In this document: positions 29,382 to 37,641 of the stretch, piece by piece
How positions within the stretch are numbered: the first letter of the stretch is position 1
Layout: the number at the start of each line of letters is the position of its first letter
Origin: an uncultured Acidobacteriota bacterium
Lineage (GTDB): Bacteria; Acidobacteriota; Terriglobia; Bryobacterales; Bryobacteraceae
Length of the DNA stretch: 57,226 bases
Direction: 5' to 3'
Assembly (NCBI GenBank): GCA_902825945.1
Contig: CADECY010000053.1
Span: forward strand, 1 to 57,226
Notes under the pieces: generated by a model
The model's input: the letters and a program-made list of their open reading frames with translations, nothing else
Told to the model about the DNA's origin: nothing
Database searches by the model: none
Made by a program: the position numbers and the translations under genes

Positions 29382-30466
29382 GCGTTTGCCCCCTTGTAGC
29401 GGAAGCAGGGTCCGTACGTCCGGCCATGCTTGTCCTTCGGAATCGGAATCCGCATGAGCGGCTTGGCGTAGCGTTCGAGCTCGAACATGGTCGCGATCGC
29501 CCGGATGAAGTACGCTTGACCACCGGGCTCGGTCCAAGCCTTCTGGATCTGGTCGAGCAGTGAGGTAAACGTGTCATCGAACTTGTCGATGAGGTGCCAG
29601 ACTTCGGGTGTCACGTCCGCTTGGCGATATCCGCCCTTGGGTACGGAACCCATCGGCGAGACAGCGGGGAAGGGGATGGGATCTCCGGCCTCGAGCACCT
29701 TGCGTGCGCGGTTCCAGATCAATTGGTGGCCTTCGTAGGCTTCGCGGAAACGGTAGAAATGTGACAGGGAGCCGCGATCGTTGACCGGCTTGCGGCTCGA
29801 GCCTTCTCCCTGGGTCTTGATGAGTTCGATCGCCTCTTCCACGTCTTCGACCGTCGCCACAGTCCGCCAGGCGAGCGGGCCGGTGATCTGGTGGTCGAGC
29901 GCCAAAACAGGCCGGTGGTGGACGAAGACGGCCTTGATGCAATCGTAGAACTCACCGATCGTCTCGTCGCCGGGGCGGTCGGGCACCGGTTCGCCTTCGT
30001 GCGCGTGATGCGGACTCGCCTCCTCTTCGAACGCCTTGACCGGACGTTCGATCCACATGAAGTCCTCGAGGATCTGGCGGGTGAGTCCGCTCAGTTTCAC
30101 GACGAGACCCTCGTGAACGCCACCGGGCAACCCGGTGGGATACGCTGGAACCGCGGCTGCGATCTTCGGAACGCCTCCGATCGCTGCCAGCATGTTGGCG
30201 GCGAGTCCCATGTGCAACATTTCCTGCTGCACGATTTCACGGATGGATACCGCTACCGGATGGAGCTCCTCACCGATTGACCAGAGGGCGCATAGGTATG
30301 GCGGCACTGTCGCGAATTCGAGCGTGACGGCCATTTGCAGCGATTCCCGCAGCGCCTCGAGCCATGATTCGCCCGCGCGCGCCGCGCCCTTGCGAGCCGG
30401 CTTCGCCATGCCTCTCAAACGCTCGGCGTGTTGTCGAAGGGTCCGTTGGGCGGGACGAGTGGCCAT
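29378..30466 (-). CDS. ferritin-like protein of the VioB/RebD (iminophenylpyruvate dimer synthase) type
   Basis: A 362-residue protein with the ferritin-like four-helix domain found in VioB/RebD. Helices carry candidate metal ligands: LEFATVPPYLCALWSI, REIVQQEMLHMGLAANML (ExxH), and later EFYDCIKAVF and HLIDKFDDTF. In violacein and rebeccamycin pathways this domain belongs to the haem protein that couples two indole-3-pyruvate imines; here the domain stands alone without the large VioB N-terminus. The gene is joined to the GMC gene by TAATG and to the SRPBCC gene by ATGA. Function in this operon is unknown. Confidence 0.78.
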   Translation of the reverse strand: MATRPAQRTLRQHAERLRGMAKPARKGAARAGESWLEALRESLQMAVTLEFATVPPYLCALWSIGEELHPVAVSIREIVQQEMLHMGLAANMLAAIGGVPKIAAAVPAYPTGLPGGVHEGLVVKLSGLTRQILEDFMWIERPVKAFEEEASPHHAHEGEPVPDRPGDETIGEFYDCIKAVFVHHRPVLALDHQITGPLAWRTVATVEDVEEAIELIKTQGEGSSRKPVNDRGSLSHFYRFREAYEGHQLIWNRARKVLEAGDPIPFPAVSPMGSVPKGGYRQADVTPEVWHLIDKFDDTFTSLLDQIQKAWTEPGGQAYFIRAIATMFELERYAKPLMRIPIPKDKHGRTYGPCFRYKGANA

Positions 30467-32061
30467 TACGATTCCCTCCTTGCACCGGCGGGCTTGGCCG
30501 CTCCCGTGAGTTGGGCGCCCAAACGGAACGCCAACGCGGTGAGGGTGAGCGTGGGGTTGACGGCGGACCCCGATGGGAACACGGCGTTCGAACAGATATA
30601 CAGGTTGTCCGTACCGTGTACTTTCAGATTTCCGTCCGTCACACCGTCTTCTGGAGTGTTACCCATCTTGCACGTTCCGGTGCTATGGTGCCCTCCCGGA
30701 TCCTCCACCGCGCTCGCCGAGATCTTGTATCCCATGCTGGTGATCACCTTCTCCATGAGCTTCAGCCGGCTCTGTCCATCGGCAAGATCCTGTGGCGTAC
30801 GGTTGAAATCGATCTTCATCCGCGGCAGTCCGAAGCGATTGGTCCCGGATGCGATGGTGAGGCGGTTGTGGAACCTGCCCTTCTCCTCCATGAAGGCTTG
30901 CAGTTCCTGTTCGCGCGGGCCCTCGAGAATCGCGTCGATCTCGCTGCGCGATTTGCCTTGAATCATCAGTTTCGCGATGTCCAGGTTCGGCAACGCCCGG
31001 TTCTTGAACAGGAAGATTTTGCCGCCCTTCTGATACTCGGGCGAATCGTAGGTCCGCGACATCAGCGTGGGGAAGTCGAGTTCCTGGAACCAGCGCTCGG
31101 TATTGCGGCGGTTCGATCCCCGGACCTTGAGCATCGAATGCGAGATGACGTGCCGGCCCAGCAAGTCGTGATCGTTGCCGATGCCGTTCCGCCAATGCTT
31201 GCCCCATGACAGCATCAGCAGCTTGGGTGATTCGTAAGCTCCCGAGCAGACGATGGTCGTTCCACCCGTCACTTCGCGGGTATCGCCCGACTTCAGATCG
31301 AGGTACCGAACCCCTTTGATGTGGCGCTTGGTGTCGGCCAGCACCCGCACGACGGGTGAGTTGTTCTGGATCTTCAATCCGGTGTGGCGCGTGTCGCTGC
31401 GCAGATCCTCGAGAATGTACTGTGCGTTGAAACGCGACCCGAGCGGACAGTACTTGCAAGTGCCGGTCGTCATGCACTTGCGATATCGCGCCACGGGCAT
31501 CTTGCCCGGTTTGATGCGGTTCTCTTCGAATCCCGCGATCATCTCGCTGTCGGCCGCCGTCCACCAAAACGGCGGCATGGGAAAAGGCTTCGACCGCGGC
31601 ATGGGAACTTCGGCGGTGCCCCAGTCCTCGCTGGCGTCTCCACACACGGAGAGATACTCTTCCGCCATGCAGTAGTAGGGTTCGAGTTCGTCATATCCGA
31701 ATGGCCAGTCCGCCCCTTCGCCCGTGCGCGAGAACAACTGGAAGTCCTCGGGCTTGAATCGGAGGGACCAGCCGCCCCAGTGCATCGTGGAGCCGCCGAA
31801 GGCGAGAACTCGATTCTCTTCGAAATCCCAGTCGATGTTGCCGGTCGATTGGTACTCACCGGGCTGATCGTAGGTGAACCCGTATGGCTTCCGGTTCAAT
31901 ACGGCGTAGTCCCACCAATGGCGACGGTTCTTTGCCTCGACCTCGGGTCCTGCTTCGAGGATCAGGATCGAGGTGGAGCGATTCCGCTCGAGCAGCGCCT
32001 TGGCGACGGTGGCTGCCGCGACGCCAGCGCCCGTCAATATGTACTCGTATTCGGTGGCCAT
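30466..32061 (-). CDS. GMC-family oxidoreductase, gluconate/sorbitol dehydrogenase-like
   Basis: A 531-residue flavoenzyme. FAD-binding: YILTGAGVAAATVAKALLER at the N-terminus and VLAFGGSTMHWGGWSLRF (GMC signature). The C-terminal substrate domain ends with STGTCKMGNTPEDGVTDG and NAVFPSGSAVNPTLTLTALA. A cysteine cluster, KCMTTGTCKYCPLG, recalls the Fe-S site of FAD-dependent membrane dehydrogenases. The preceding gene encodes a candidate small subunit joined by TGATG. No Tat leader is visible, although the family partner normally carries it. It probably oxidises an alcohol or sugar-like group. Confidence 0.88.
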   Translation of the reverse strand: MATEYEYILTGAGVAAATVAKALLERNRSTSILILEAGPEVEAKNRRHWWDYAVLNRKPYGFTYDQPGEYQSTGNIDWDFEENRVLAFGGSTMHWGGWSLRFKPEDFQLFSRTGEGADWPFGYDELEPYYCMAEEYLSVCGDASEDWGTAEVPMPRSKPFPMPPFWWTAADSEMIAGFEENRIKPGKMPVARYRKCMTTGTCKYCPLGSRFNAQYILEDLRSDTRHTGLKIQNNSPVVRVLADTKRHIKGVRYLDLKSGDTREVTGGTTIVCSGAYESPKLLMLSWGKHWRNGIGNDHDLLGRHVISHSMLKVRGSNRRNTERWFQELDFPTLMSRTYDSPEYQKGGKIFLFKNRALPNLDIAKLMIQGKSRSEIDAILEGPREQELQAFMEEKGRFHNRLTIASGTNRFGLPRMKIDFNRTPQDLADGQSRLKLMEKVITSMGYKISASAVEDPGGHHSTGTCKMGNTPEDGVTDGNLKVHGTDNLYICSNAVFPSGSAVNPTLTLTALAFRLGAQLTGAAKPAGARRES

Positions 32062-32582
32062 CAGGCTTTCTCCTGGGCGGGCGGCTCTCCGAGCACTCTG
32101 ACCTTCGGGAAACGGTTGTACCGCGAACCCCCGATGTAGCCGTTGTAGTTCTTGCCGCCGAAGGACTTGAATCCGCTCGCGATGATGTTGACGCGGATGA
32201 ACTCGTCCACGACGTATTTCTTGGCGTGTGCCAAGCGCGTGACCGGTGGACCCGGCGGGATTCCATTCCGGAAAAACAGCAGCGTATAGGCGTTAGCTTC
32301 GCCGTGAACCTGTTCGAGTTCCTTGACCACCGCGGCCGCGTTCGAATACTCAGCGGCGTAACTGGGCGAAGCCGAGGTCTTGGCCTCGATGAACTCGAGC
32401 CAGGAACTGCGCAAGTTGTTCTCGAAGCGCACATCGTCCCAGGCGTGGCCGATCGCGACGAACAGCTTCCAAAGGATTTCCAGTTCCGAGGCCGTTACCT
32501 GCTGACCTTCGCCAGTCAATAGTGCGGCATCGACGGCGGCATGACAATAGTCACCGCCAATGAGTCCGTTGGTGGGCGACAC
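32061..32582 (-). CDS. gluconate 2-dehydrogenase subunit 3-like small protein
   Basis: A 173-residue protein read from a GTG at 32582. Helical segments (ASELEILWKLFVAIGHAWDD, then AKKYVVDEFIRVNIIASGFK) and its place directly before a GMC dehydrogenase suggest the small (gamma) subunit of membrane-type gluconate/sorbitol dehydrogenases. No Tat or Sec signal is evident, so the similarity is not strong. An alternative is a ligand or chaperone protein specific to this operon. It is the first gene of the six-gene group. Confidence 0.6.
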   Translation of the reverse strand: MSPTNGLIGGDYCHAAVDAALLTGEGQQVTASELEILWKLFVAIGHAWDDVRFENNLRSSWLEFIEAKTSASPSYAAEYSNAAAVVKELEQVHGEANAYTLLFFRNGIPPGPPVTRLAHAKKYVVDEFIRVNIIASGFKSFGGKNYNGYIGGSRYNRFPKVRVLGEPPAQEKA

Positions 32583-32639
32583 GGGCTCCCTCCTATACGA
32601 TTTCCGGCACGCTCCTCGCGCCGTGCTCCAGTGTCAGAC

Positions 32640-32679
32640 AGTATACATCCGTTTTCGCCGGATTTCGAACGAGAATCCG
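32640..32679 (-). promoter_or_regulatory. candidate promoter and inverted repeat upstream of the GMC operon
   Basis: On the minus strand TATACT (32640-32645) lies 58 nt before the GTG at 32582. With a 17-nt spacer the -35 would read TCGAAA, a weak match. CGGATT (32659-32664) and AATCCG (32674-32679) form an inverted repeat across that -35 region and could be an operator. The divergent gene at 32735 shares this 152-nt region. Confidence 0.35.
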
Positions 32680-32734
32680 AAAATTGGTTACCGCGAGATG
32701 ATCGGGCCTCGCCCAGCGATAGAATGGACCCGAT

Positions 32735-34186
32735 ATGACCCGGCGTTCCCTTCTCGGCTCTCTCGCTGGCGCGGCCTTCGCGGCTGACTCGCCCATTCAC
32801 CTCGGCTCGCGCCGCGAGCTCTTGGTGGACGATTTCCTGATCGAACGGTTCACCGGACAAGCGCGTCTTCGGCTCCATCATCCCGAGCGCCGCGAGATCG
32901 CGCTGGTACACGATGCGCCTTGGGAAGGCAGCGGCACCGGCTATCACAAGATCATCCGCGACGGCGACAAGTTCCGCATGTACTACAAGGCGTGGAGCCT
33001 GAAGGATCCGAAAAGGCCGAGCAAGCTCCACATCGCCTACGCCGAGAGCAGCGACGGAATTCGCTGGACGAAGCCGGACCTCGGACTGGTCGAGTTCAAC
33101 GGATCGCGCCGCAACAATATCCTCCTCGCCGAGGTTCATGGCGGGACCGCCCACGACTTTTCGCCGTTCATCGACTCGAATCCCAAAGCGGGAGCCGGGG
33201 CCAAGTACAAGGCGGTCGGCTATGGAAAGCCTCATGGGCTCTACGCGCTTCATTCGAGTAACGGGCTGCACTGGAAGGTCATGAGCGAAACGCCCATCAT
33301 CACGGACGGCAAGTTCGACACGCAGAATATCGCCTTCTTCGATCCGTCGATCGGCAAGTATCGTGCCTACATTCGCGACTTCGACAACAATCGCCGCGAC
33401 ATCAAGACCTGCGTCTCGGACGACTTCATCCACTGGACCCGGCCCGAGTGGCTCAGCTACGTTGGCGCTCCGCCCGAGCAGCTCTACGTGAATCAGGTGC
33501 AACGCTACTATCGCGCACCGCATCTTTATGTCGGGTTTCCCGCGCGGTACACCGATCGCGGCTGGACCGAGTCTGCGCGCCAGCTCCCCGAACGCGAGGC
33601 GCGCGAGAAGCGAGCGGCGATCACGACAAGGTACGGAACCACGGTGACCGACGGTCTGTTCATGTCGAGCCGCGATGGCAAGAGCTTCCACCGCTGGGAT
33701 GAGGCGTTTCTCCGGCCCGGATTGCGGACTCGCCATAACTGGTCATACGGCGACAACTACATCGCGTGCGACCTCATCGAGACCGCGTCGGGCGAAGACG
33801 ATCAGCCGAACGTGCTGTCGCTGTTCGCCACCGAGAGCTACTTCACCGGCGACGAGTCGCGGCTCCGCCGATACACACTGCGGATCGATGGCTTCGCGTC
33901 GGCGTTCGCTCCGCTCGGCGGAGGCGAGTTGATCATCAAACCATTCGTTTTCGAAGGGGCACGTCTGGGCATCAACTACTCGACCTCGGGTGGCGGCAGT
34001 CTGCGCATCCAACTCCTCGGAACCGGGGATGAGGTGCTCGCCGAGAGCGAAGCGATGTACGGAGACGCGCTCGACCGAACCGTGATGTGGACCCGTGGTG
34101 ATTCGGCCCGCGCGGCGGGCAAGCCCGTGCGGATGCGGGTGGAACTGAAAGACGCGGACCTGTTCTCCTTCCAGTTCGGAGCATGA
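32735..34186 (+). CDS. exported beta-propeller (GH32/GH43-like) protein
   Basis: A 483-residue protein with a twin-arginine-like leader (MTRRSLLGSLAGAAFAADSP). The repeating pattern of Trp/Asp-rich blades (HIAYAESSDGIRWTKPDLG, LYALHSSNGLHWKVM, DDFIHWTRPEWL, FMSSRDGKSFHRWDEAF) is that of five-bladed propellers related to glycoside hydrolase families 32/43/68. Such proteins are frequent in Planctomycetes and Solibacter. Enzymatic activity is not established. Its stop overlaps the next start as ATGA, so both are co-translated. Confidence 0.78.
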   Translation: MTRRSLLGSLAGAAFAADSPIHLGSRRELLVDDFLIERFTGQARLRLHHPERREIALVHDAPWEGSGTGYHKIIRDGDKFRMYYKAWSLKDPKRPSKLHIAYAESSDGIRWTKPDLGLVEFNGSRRNNILLAEVHGGTAHDFSPFIDSNPKAGAGAKYKAVGYGKPHGLYALHSSNGLHWKVMSETPIITDGKFDTQNIAFFDPSIGKYRAYIRDFDNNRRDIKTCVSDDFIHWTRPEWLSYVGAPPEQLYVNQVQRYYRAPHLYVGFPARYTDRGWTESARQLPEREAREKRAAITTRYGTTVTDGLFMSSRDGKSFHRWDEAFLRPGLRTRHNWSYGDNYIACDLIETASGEDDQPNVLSLFATESYFTGDESRLRRYTLRIDGFASAFAPLGGGELIIKPFVFEGARLGINYSTSGGGSLRIQLLGTGDEVLAESEAMYGDALDRTVMWTRGDSARAAGKPVRMRVELKDADLFSFQFGA

Positions 34187-35490
34187 AGGAACGTCTCGAG
34201 CGGTACTTCGAGTTCTCGGCGTTCGGGACGAACTGGCACACGGAAACGCTGGCGGGTCTCACCACCTACGTGACGATGGCGTACATCATCTTCGTCAACC
34301 CGTCGATCCTCGCGCAAACCGGCATGCCCGCGGAAGGCGTGATGGCGGCGACGTGCGTCTCGGCCGGATTGGCGAGCATCCTCATGGGGGCATTCGCGCG
34401 CTACCCGGTCGCGCTGGCGCCGGGCATGGGTTTGAATGCATATTTCACCTTCGCGGTGGTGAAGGGGATGGGTATTCCCTGGCAGGTTGCGCTGGGCGCG
34501 GTGTTCCTGTCGGGTCTCGGCTTCCTGATCCTGACGCTTGCGGGTTTGCGCGAAAAACTGGTGACTGCGCTGCCGCAAGAGCTGTATGCGGCGGTCGCGG
34601 CGGGAATCGGACTCTTCATCGCATTCATCGGGCTCCGGAACGCCGGCATTGCCGTCGCCGATCCGGCGACTTTCGTCAAACTCGGAAATCTGACGTCGCC
34701 TCCGGCGATCGTCGGAATCTCCGGACTGCTGATCGCTTCCGTTCTTCAGGCCCGGCGGGTGAAAGCCCAGCTTCTCTTCGCCATCGCGGGCGCGACCACG
34801 ATCGCCTTCGCCCTCGGTGCCACACGATTCGAGGCTCGCTGGCCCGATCCGGCGCTGCTCGGCGCCACCTTCGGCGCGCTCGACATCGCAGGTGCCCTGC
34901 GGCTCGGGCTCGCCGAGATCATTTTCCTATTTCTGTTCGTCGATCTGTTCGACAATCTCGGCACGCTCGTGGGCGTCACGAAAAAGGCCGGGCTAATGGA
35001 GCCAAACGGAAAGATCCCGCGCGTGAACCGTATCCTGTTGACCGATGCCACCGCGACGATGGTGGGTGCGGTGGCAGGTACCTCGACCGTTGTCAGCTAC
35101 ATCGAGAGCAGCGCGGGCATTGTCGCCGGTGGCCGAAGCGGAGTCACCGCGATCGTGACAGGCCTGCTCTTCCTGGCTTCAATCGCCCTGGCTCCCTTGG
35201 TGGGCGCGATTCCCGCCGCGGCGACTGCTTCCGCGCTGATCCTGGTGGGCGCCGCGATGATGTCACACGTTGCCGAAATCGAATGGCGCGACCCGTTCGC
35301 CGCGATTCCGGCTTTCCTGACAATTGTGGCGATCCCATTCACTTTCAGCATCGCGAACGGGATCGCCCTGGGTTTCTCGAGCCACTGCCTCATTCAGCTG
35401 TTTGGGCGCAGAGGACGCCACGTCTCGTGGCTCGTTTACATGCTAACCGCCGTGTTTACGCTACGGTTCTTCTACCTCGGCGCAGGATAG
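34183..35490 (+). CDS. NCS2/AzgA-family purine permease
   Basis: A 435-residue membrane transporter. AzgA-type motifs are present: GLTTYVTMAYIIFVNPSILA, PVALAPGMGLNAYFTF and STVVSYIESSAGIVAGGRSG; about 12 hydrophobic segments follow. AzgA proteins import adenine, guanine or hypoxanthine with protons. It is coupled by ATGA to the propeller gene. Its 3' end overlaps the convergent PEP-CTERM gene by 35 bp. Confidence 0.9.
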   Translation: MKERLERYFEFSAFGTNWHTETLAGLTTYVTMAYIIFVNPSILAQTGMPAEGVMAATCVSAGLASILMGAFARYPVALAPGMGLNAYFTFAVVKGMGIPWQVALGAVFLSGLGFLILTLAGLREKLVTALPQELYAAVAAGIGLFIAFIGLRNAGIAVADPATFVKLGNLTSPPAIVGISGLLIASVLQARRVKAQLLFAIAGATTIAFALGATRFEARWPDPALLGATFGALDIAGALRLGLAEIIFLFLFVDLFDNLGTLVGVTKKAGLMEPNGKIPRVNRILLTDATATMVGAVAGTSTVVSYIESSAGIVAGGRSGVTAIVTGLLFLASIALAPLVGAIPAAATASALILVGAAMMSHVAEIEWRDPFAAIPAFLTIVAIPFTFSIANGIALGFSSHCLIQLFGRRGRHVSWLVYMLTAVFTLRFFYLGAG

Positions 35491-36256
35491 CGAGCGCCAA
35501 CCCGGCGGCCGCAAGCCCGAACGTCGCCGGTTCCGGCACGAGCTGATTGGTGATCGTGACCGGGATCTCACGGAACGGAACCCAACTATCGGAAGGAAGC
35601 GGAGCAGTGAGGCGAGCCGTCACGTTGTCGGTCTCGAATCCCGTCTGCATTCCGCCGTTGCTGAACACGATCCGGTCGAATGTGACGCCGGGCGATGCCA
35701 GGAAGTGAATGAACGCGTAGGCCTCGACCGGGTTCTCGCCGTTATTGGGATTGCCGTAGTACGAAGAGCTGCTATGCGAGGCGCCGCCGATGCTCGTGAC
35801 CGTGTTGTTCCCGGGCAGGAAACCGACGATGTCGTTCCGCGTGATTTGGCCGAGGTACGAGCCGGCAGAGTACAACTGAATGACGTTCAACGGATCGACT
35901 GCCGACCACCAGAAGCCGAAGTAGGCCCTTGGTCCCAGCAGGTCGAGCTGGACGTCGCCCAACGTGGACGACTGCTTGCCGAGCGCCGAGTAATTCGAAC
36001 CGTTCGCGCCACCCCATTCGTCAGCACCGACAATCGCCAACGCCGCGCTGCCGTTCAGCCGGTATGTACCGACGCCTGAAACGAAATCCGCACCACGAAC
36101 GCCGGTCGATAGCGCATCGAAAGTCTCCCGATCAGCGCCCGCTAGCGCGGAATCCTGGATGCCCGGTGGCGACAAGTAAACATTGATTGTAGCTGCGGAC
36201 AGCGAAAGGGCCGCGACGGCCCCGAGCGCAATCCGGGTCACGTATGCCAGCAGCAT
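35456..36256 (-). CDS. PEP-CTERM sorted exported protein
   Basis: A 266-residue protein with signal peptide (RIALGAVAALSLSAATINVY) and a C-terminal PEP-CTERM tail: VPEPATFGLAAAGLALAILR followed by RGRRTVA. The body (STLGDVQLDLLGPRAYFGFW, VTFDRIVFSNGGMQTGFETD) resembles acidobacterial PEP-CTERM proteins with a lectin-like or NPCBM-like beta fold; the family is not certain. The last 12 codons overlap the permease gene on the other strand. Confidence 0.82.
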   Translation of the reverse strand: MLLAYVTRIALGAVAALSLSAATINVYLSPPGIQDSALAGADRETFDALSTGVRGADFVSGVGTYRLNGSAALAIVGADEWGGANGSNYSALGKQSSTLGDVQLDLLGPRAYFGFWWSAVDPLNVIQLYSAGSYLGQITRNDIVGFLPGNNTVTSIGGASHSSSSYYGNPNNGENPVEAYAFIHFLASPGVTFDRIVFSNGGMQTGFETDNVTARLTAPLPSDSWVPFREIPVTITNQLVPEPATFGLAAAGLALAILRRGRRTVA

Positions 36257-36385
36257 AGTCCTTACCTCGAATCTGGCTGAGGGTGGTTCAATACCCCCAG
36301 TCCCTTTCCTACCATACCAAGGTTTCCCACCCGATTAAAGCTCAGAGTGCCCCTGGACGATGGATTGTTACGGAAAAATGTGGCG

Positions 36386-37144
36386 ATGCCGCTAACAAAC
36401 ATTTCGTTGGTGACGGCGATCCAGGTGACCATCTGTCTCATCACCCTCGGGTGGTGCTTGGCGCTGCTCCGCCGGGCGCGGCTGGGCCCACTCCGGTACC
36501 TGGTGGCGATCACGACAGTCCTCTGCTTCTACCATGGAGCGCGGCTGATGAACGAGTTCGGGTTTATCGGTCAGGTCGCTTCGTTCGATCAGGCGGGAAG
36601 TTTGGTGATGACGACGATGTACTTGGCTGCCATCGCCATCCTTGAGTTCTATCTAGCTGAAAGAAAAAGGCTTCAGTACAAGCTCCGCCTCACCGAGGCG
36701 GCTGAACTGCCGCCACCGCAACCGTTCCATGTCGCGCAGCCGCAGCACGCTCAGGTCCTCTATCAGGCCATGGCGGACGCCTGCCCGCTGGCGGTTTTCG
36801 CCACGAATCCTTCCGGATTGCTCTGCTATTGGAACTCCGCGGCTGAACGCCTTCTCGGGTGGGAATGCGCGGAAGTCCTTGGCCGTCCAGTGCCTTCCGT
36901 GATCGACCGGACACCTTCTGAATGGAGCTTAGTCACAAAGAAGGACGGAAGCATGTTGGAAGCCCACATCTATATGTCGCCCTTCCAAACTCCAGGCCAC
37001 GAGATATTCGGTACTCTTACCATTATCGCAACCCGGCCGCCGAAATCAACTACACAAACTTCGTTGCGGCCGGCTCCGCCGCAACAATCAAAAGCAGACA
37101 GCCCTGACGCGACCTGCTTGCAGGGTGAACACTGCCCGGTTTAA
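36386..37144 (+). CDS. membrane-anchored PAS-domain protein
   Basis: A protein of about 252 residues. Three hydrophobic helices occupy the first 90 residues (AIQVTICLITLGWCLALLRR, YLVAITTVLCFYHGARLM, SLVMTTMYLAAIAILEF). A PAS domain follows (YQAMADACPLAVFATNPSGL, ERLLGWECAEVLGRPVP, EIFGTLTIIATR). No kinase, GGDEF or other output domain is present, so it may sense a signal for a partner. A GTG at 36347 would add 13 residues. Its last 95 bp overlap the convergent cupin gene. Confidence 0.72.
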   Translation: MPLTNISLVTAIQVTICLITLGWCLALLRRARLGPLRYLVAITTVLCFYHGARLMNEFGFIGQVASFDQAGSLVMTTMYLAAIAILEFYLAERKRLQYKLRLTEAAELPPPQPFHVAQPQHAQVLYQAMADACPLAVFATNPSGLLCYWNSAAERLLGWECAEVLGRPVPSVIDRTPSEWSLVTKKDGSMLEAHIYMSPFQTPGHEIFGTLTIIATRPPKSTTQTSLRPAPPQQSKADSPDATCLQGEHCPV

Positions 37145-37532
37145 GCGTCTGGAAATCCCCTTTCTTCAACGTGATATCGCCGTCCTCGACCTCGCCGTCG
37201 AGCACCAGACATTGCTCGGTACCGCCGTGCGAATGCGAGGGAAGCGTCGCTCCCGGATCGAAGCGAAGCAGGAAGGTCGCCAGGCTGCGCTCGGCGTCGT
37301 AGTGCAAGTTCTTGCGCCGGACACCCTCGCAAACGCGGGTCCATATACCCTCACCGGAGAGCAGAAGTGCACACTCTTGCGCGATCTCGGGGACTCTGTG
37401 GGTATACACACCCCCTGTTTGCGCTAGTAGTCTTTGCCGGAGCGCCACCGGTGGCGGAACCGGGCGCAGCCCAAGGGCAATCTCCGCCGACCAGAGATCT
37501 TCGAAGCCCGTGTCGAGGGAATCGCCGCTCAC
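37050..37532 (-). CDS. ChrR-like cupin protein
   Basis: A 160-residue protein. A cupin barrel carries ATLPSHSHGGTEQCLVLDGE, with His and Glu metal ligands, and GDFQTLKPGSVHPAS. Its N-terminal segment (FEDLWSAEIALGLRPVPPPV) resembles the linker of ChrR-type anti-sigma proteins, though a zinc-binding HxxxCxxC head is missing. No ECF gene is adjacent. It is convergent with the PAS gene and overlaps it by 95 bp. Confidence 0.75.
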   Translation of the reverse strand: MSGDSLDTGFEDLWSAEIALGLRPVPPPVALRQRLLAQTGGVYTHRVPEIAQECALLLSGEGIWTRVCEGVRRKNLHYDAERSLATFLLRFDPGATLPSHSHGGTEQCLVLDGEVEDGDITLKKGDFQTLKPGSVHPASRSRQGCLLLIVAAEPAATKFV

Positions 37533-37641
37533 TTCCTACATTATGCCCGATGGTGGGTTCCCCGACGACGGGTAATTTTGAGGGTGTGGGCTCGACGGCT
37601 CGCTCACCGCCGGTTCACAGTGCCACAATGGTAGGCGGTCC

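Noticed and set aside
28477..29577. 366-residue extended frame upstream of the 145-residue protein
   Set aside because: The first 220 residues overlap the SRPBCC and ferritin-like genes and look like frame noise; the start at 28914 has a good GGAGG.
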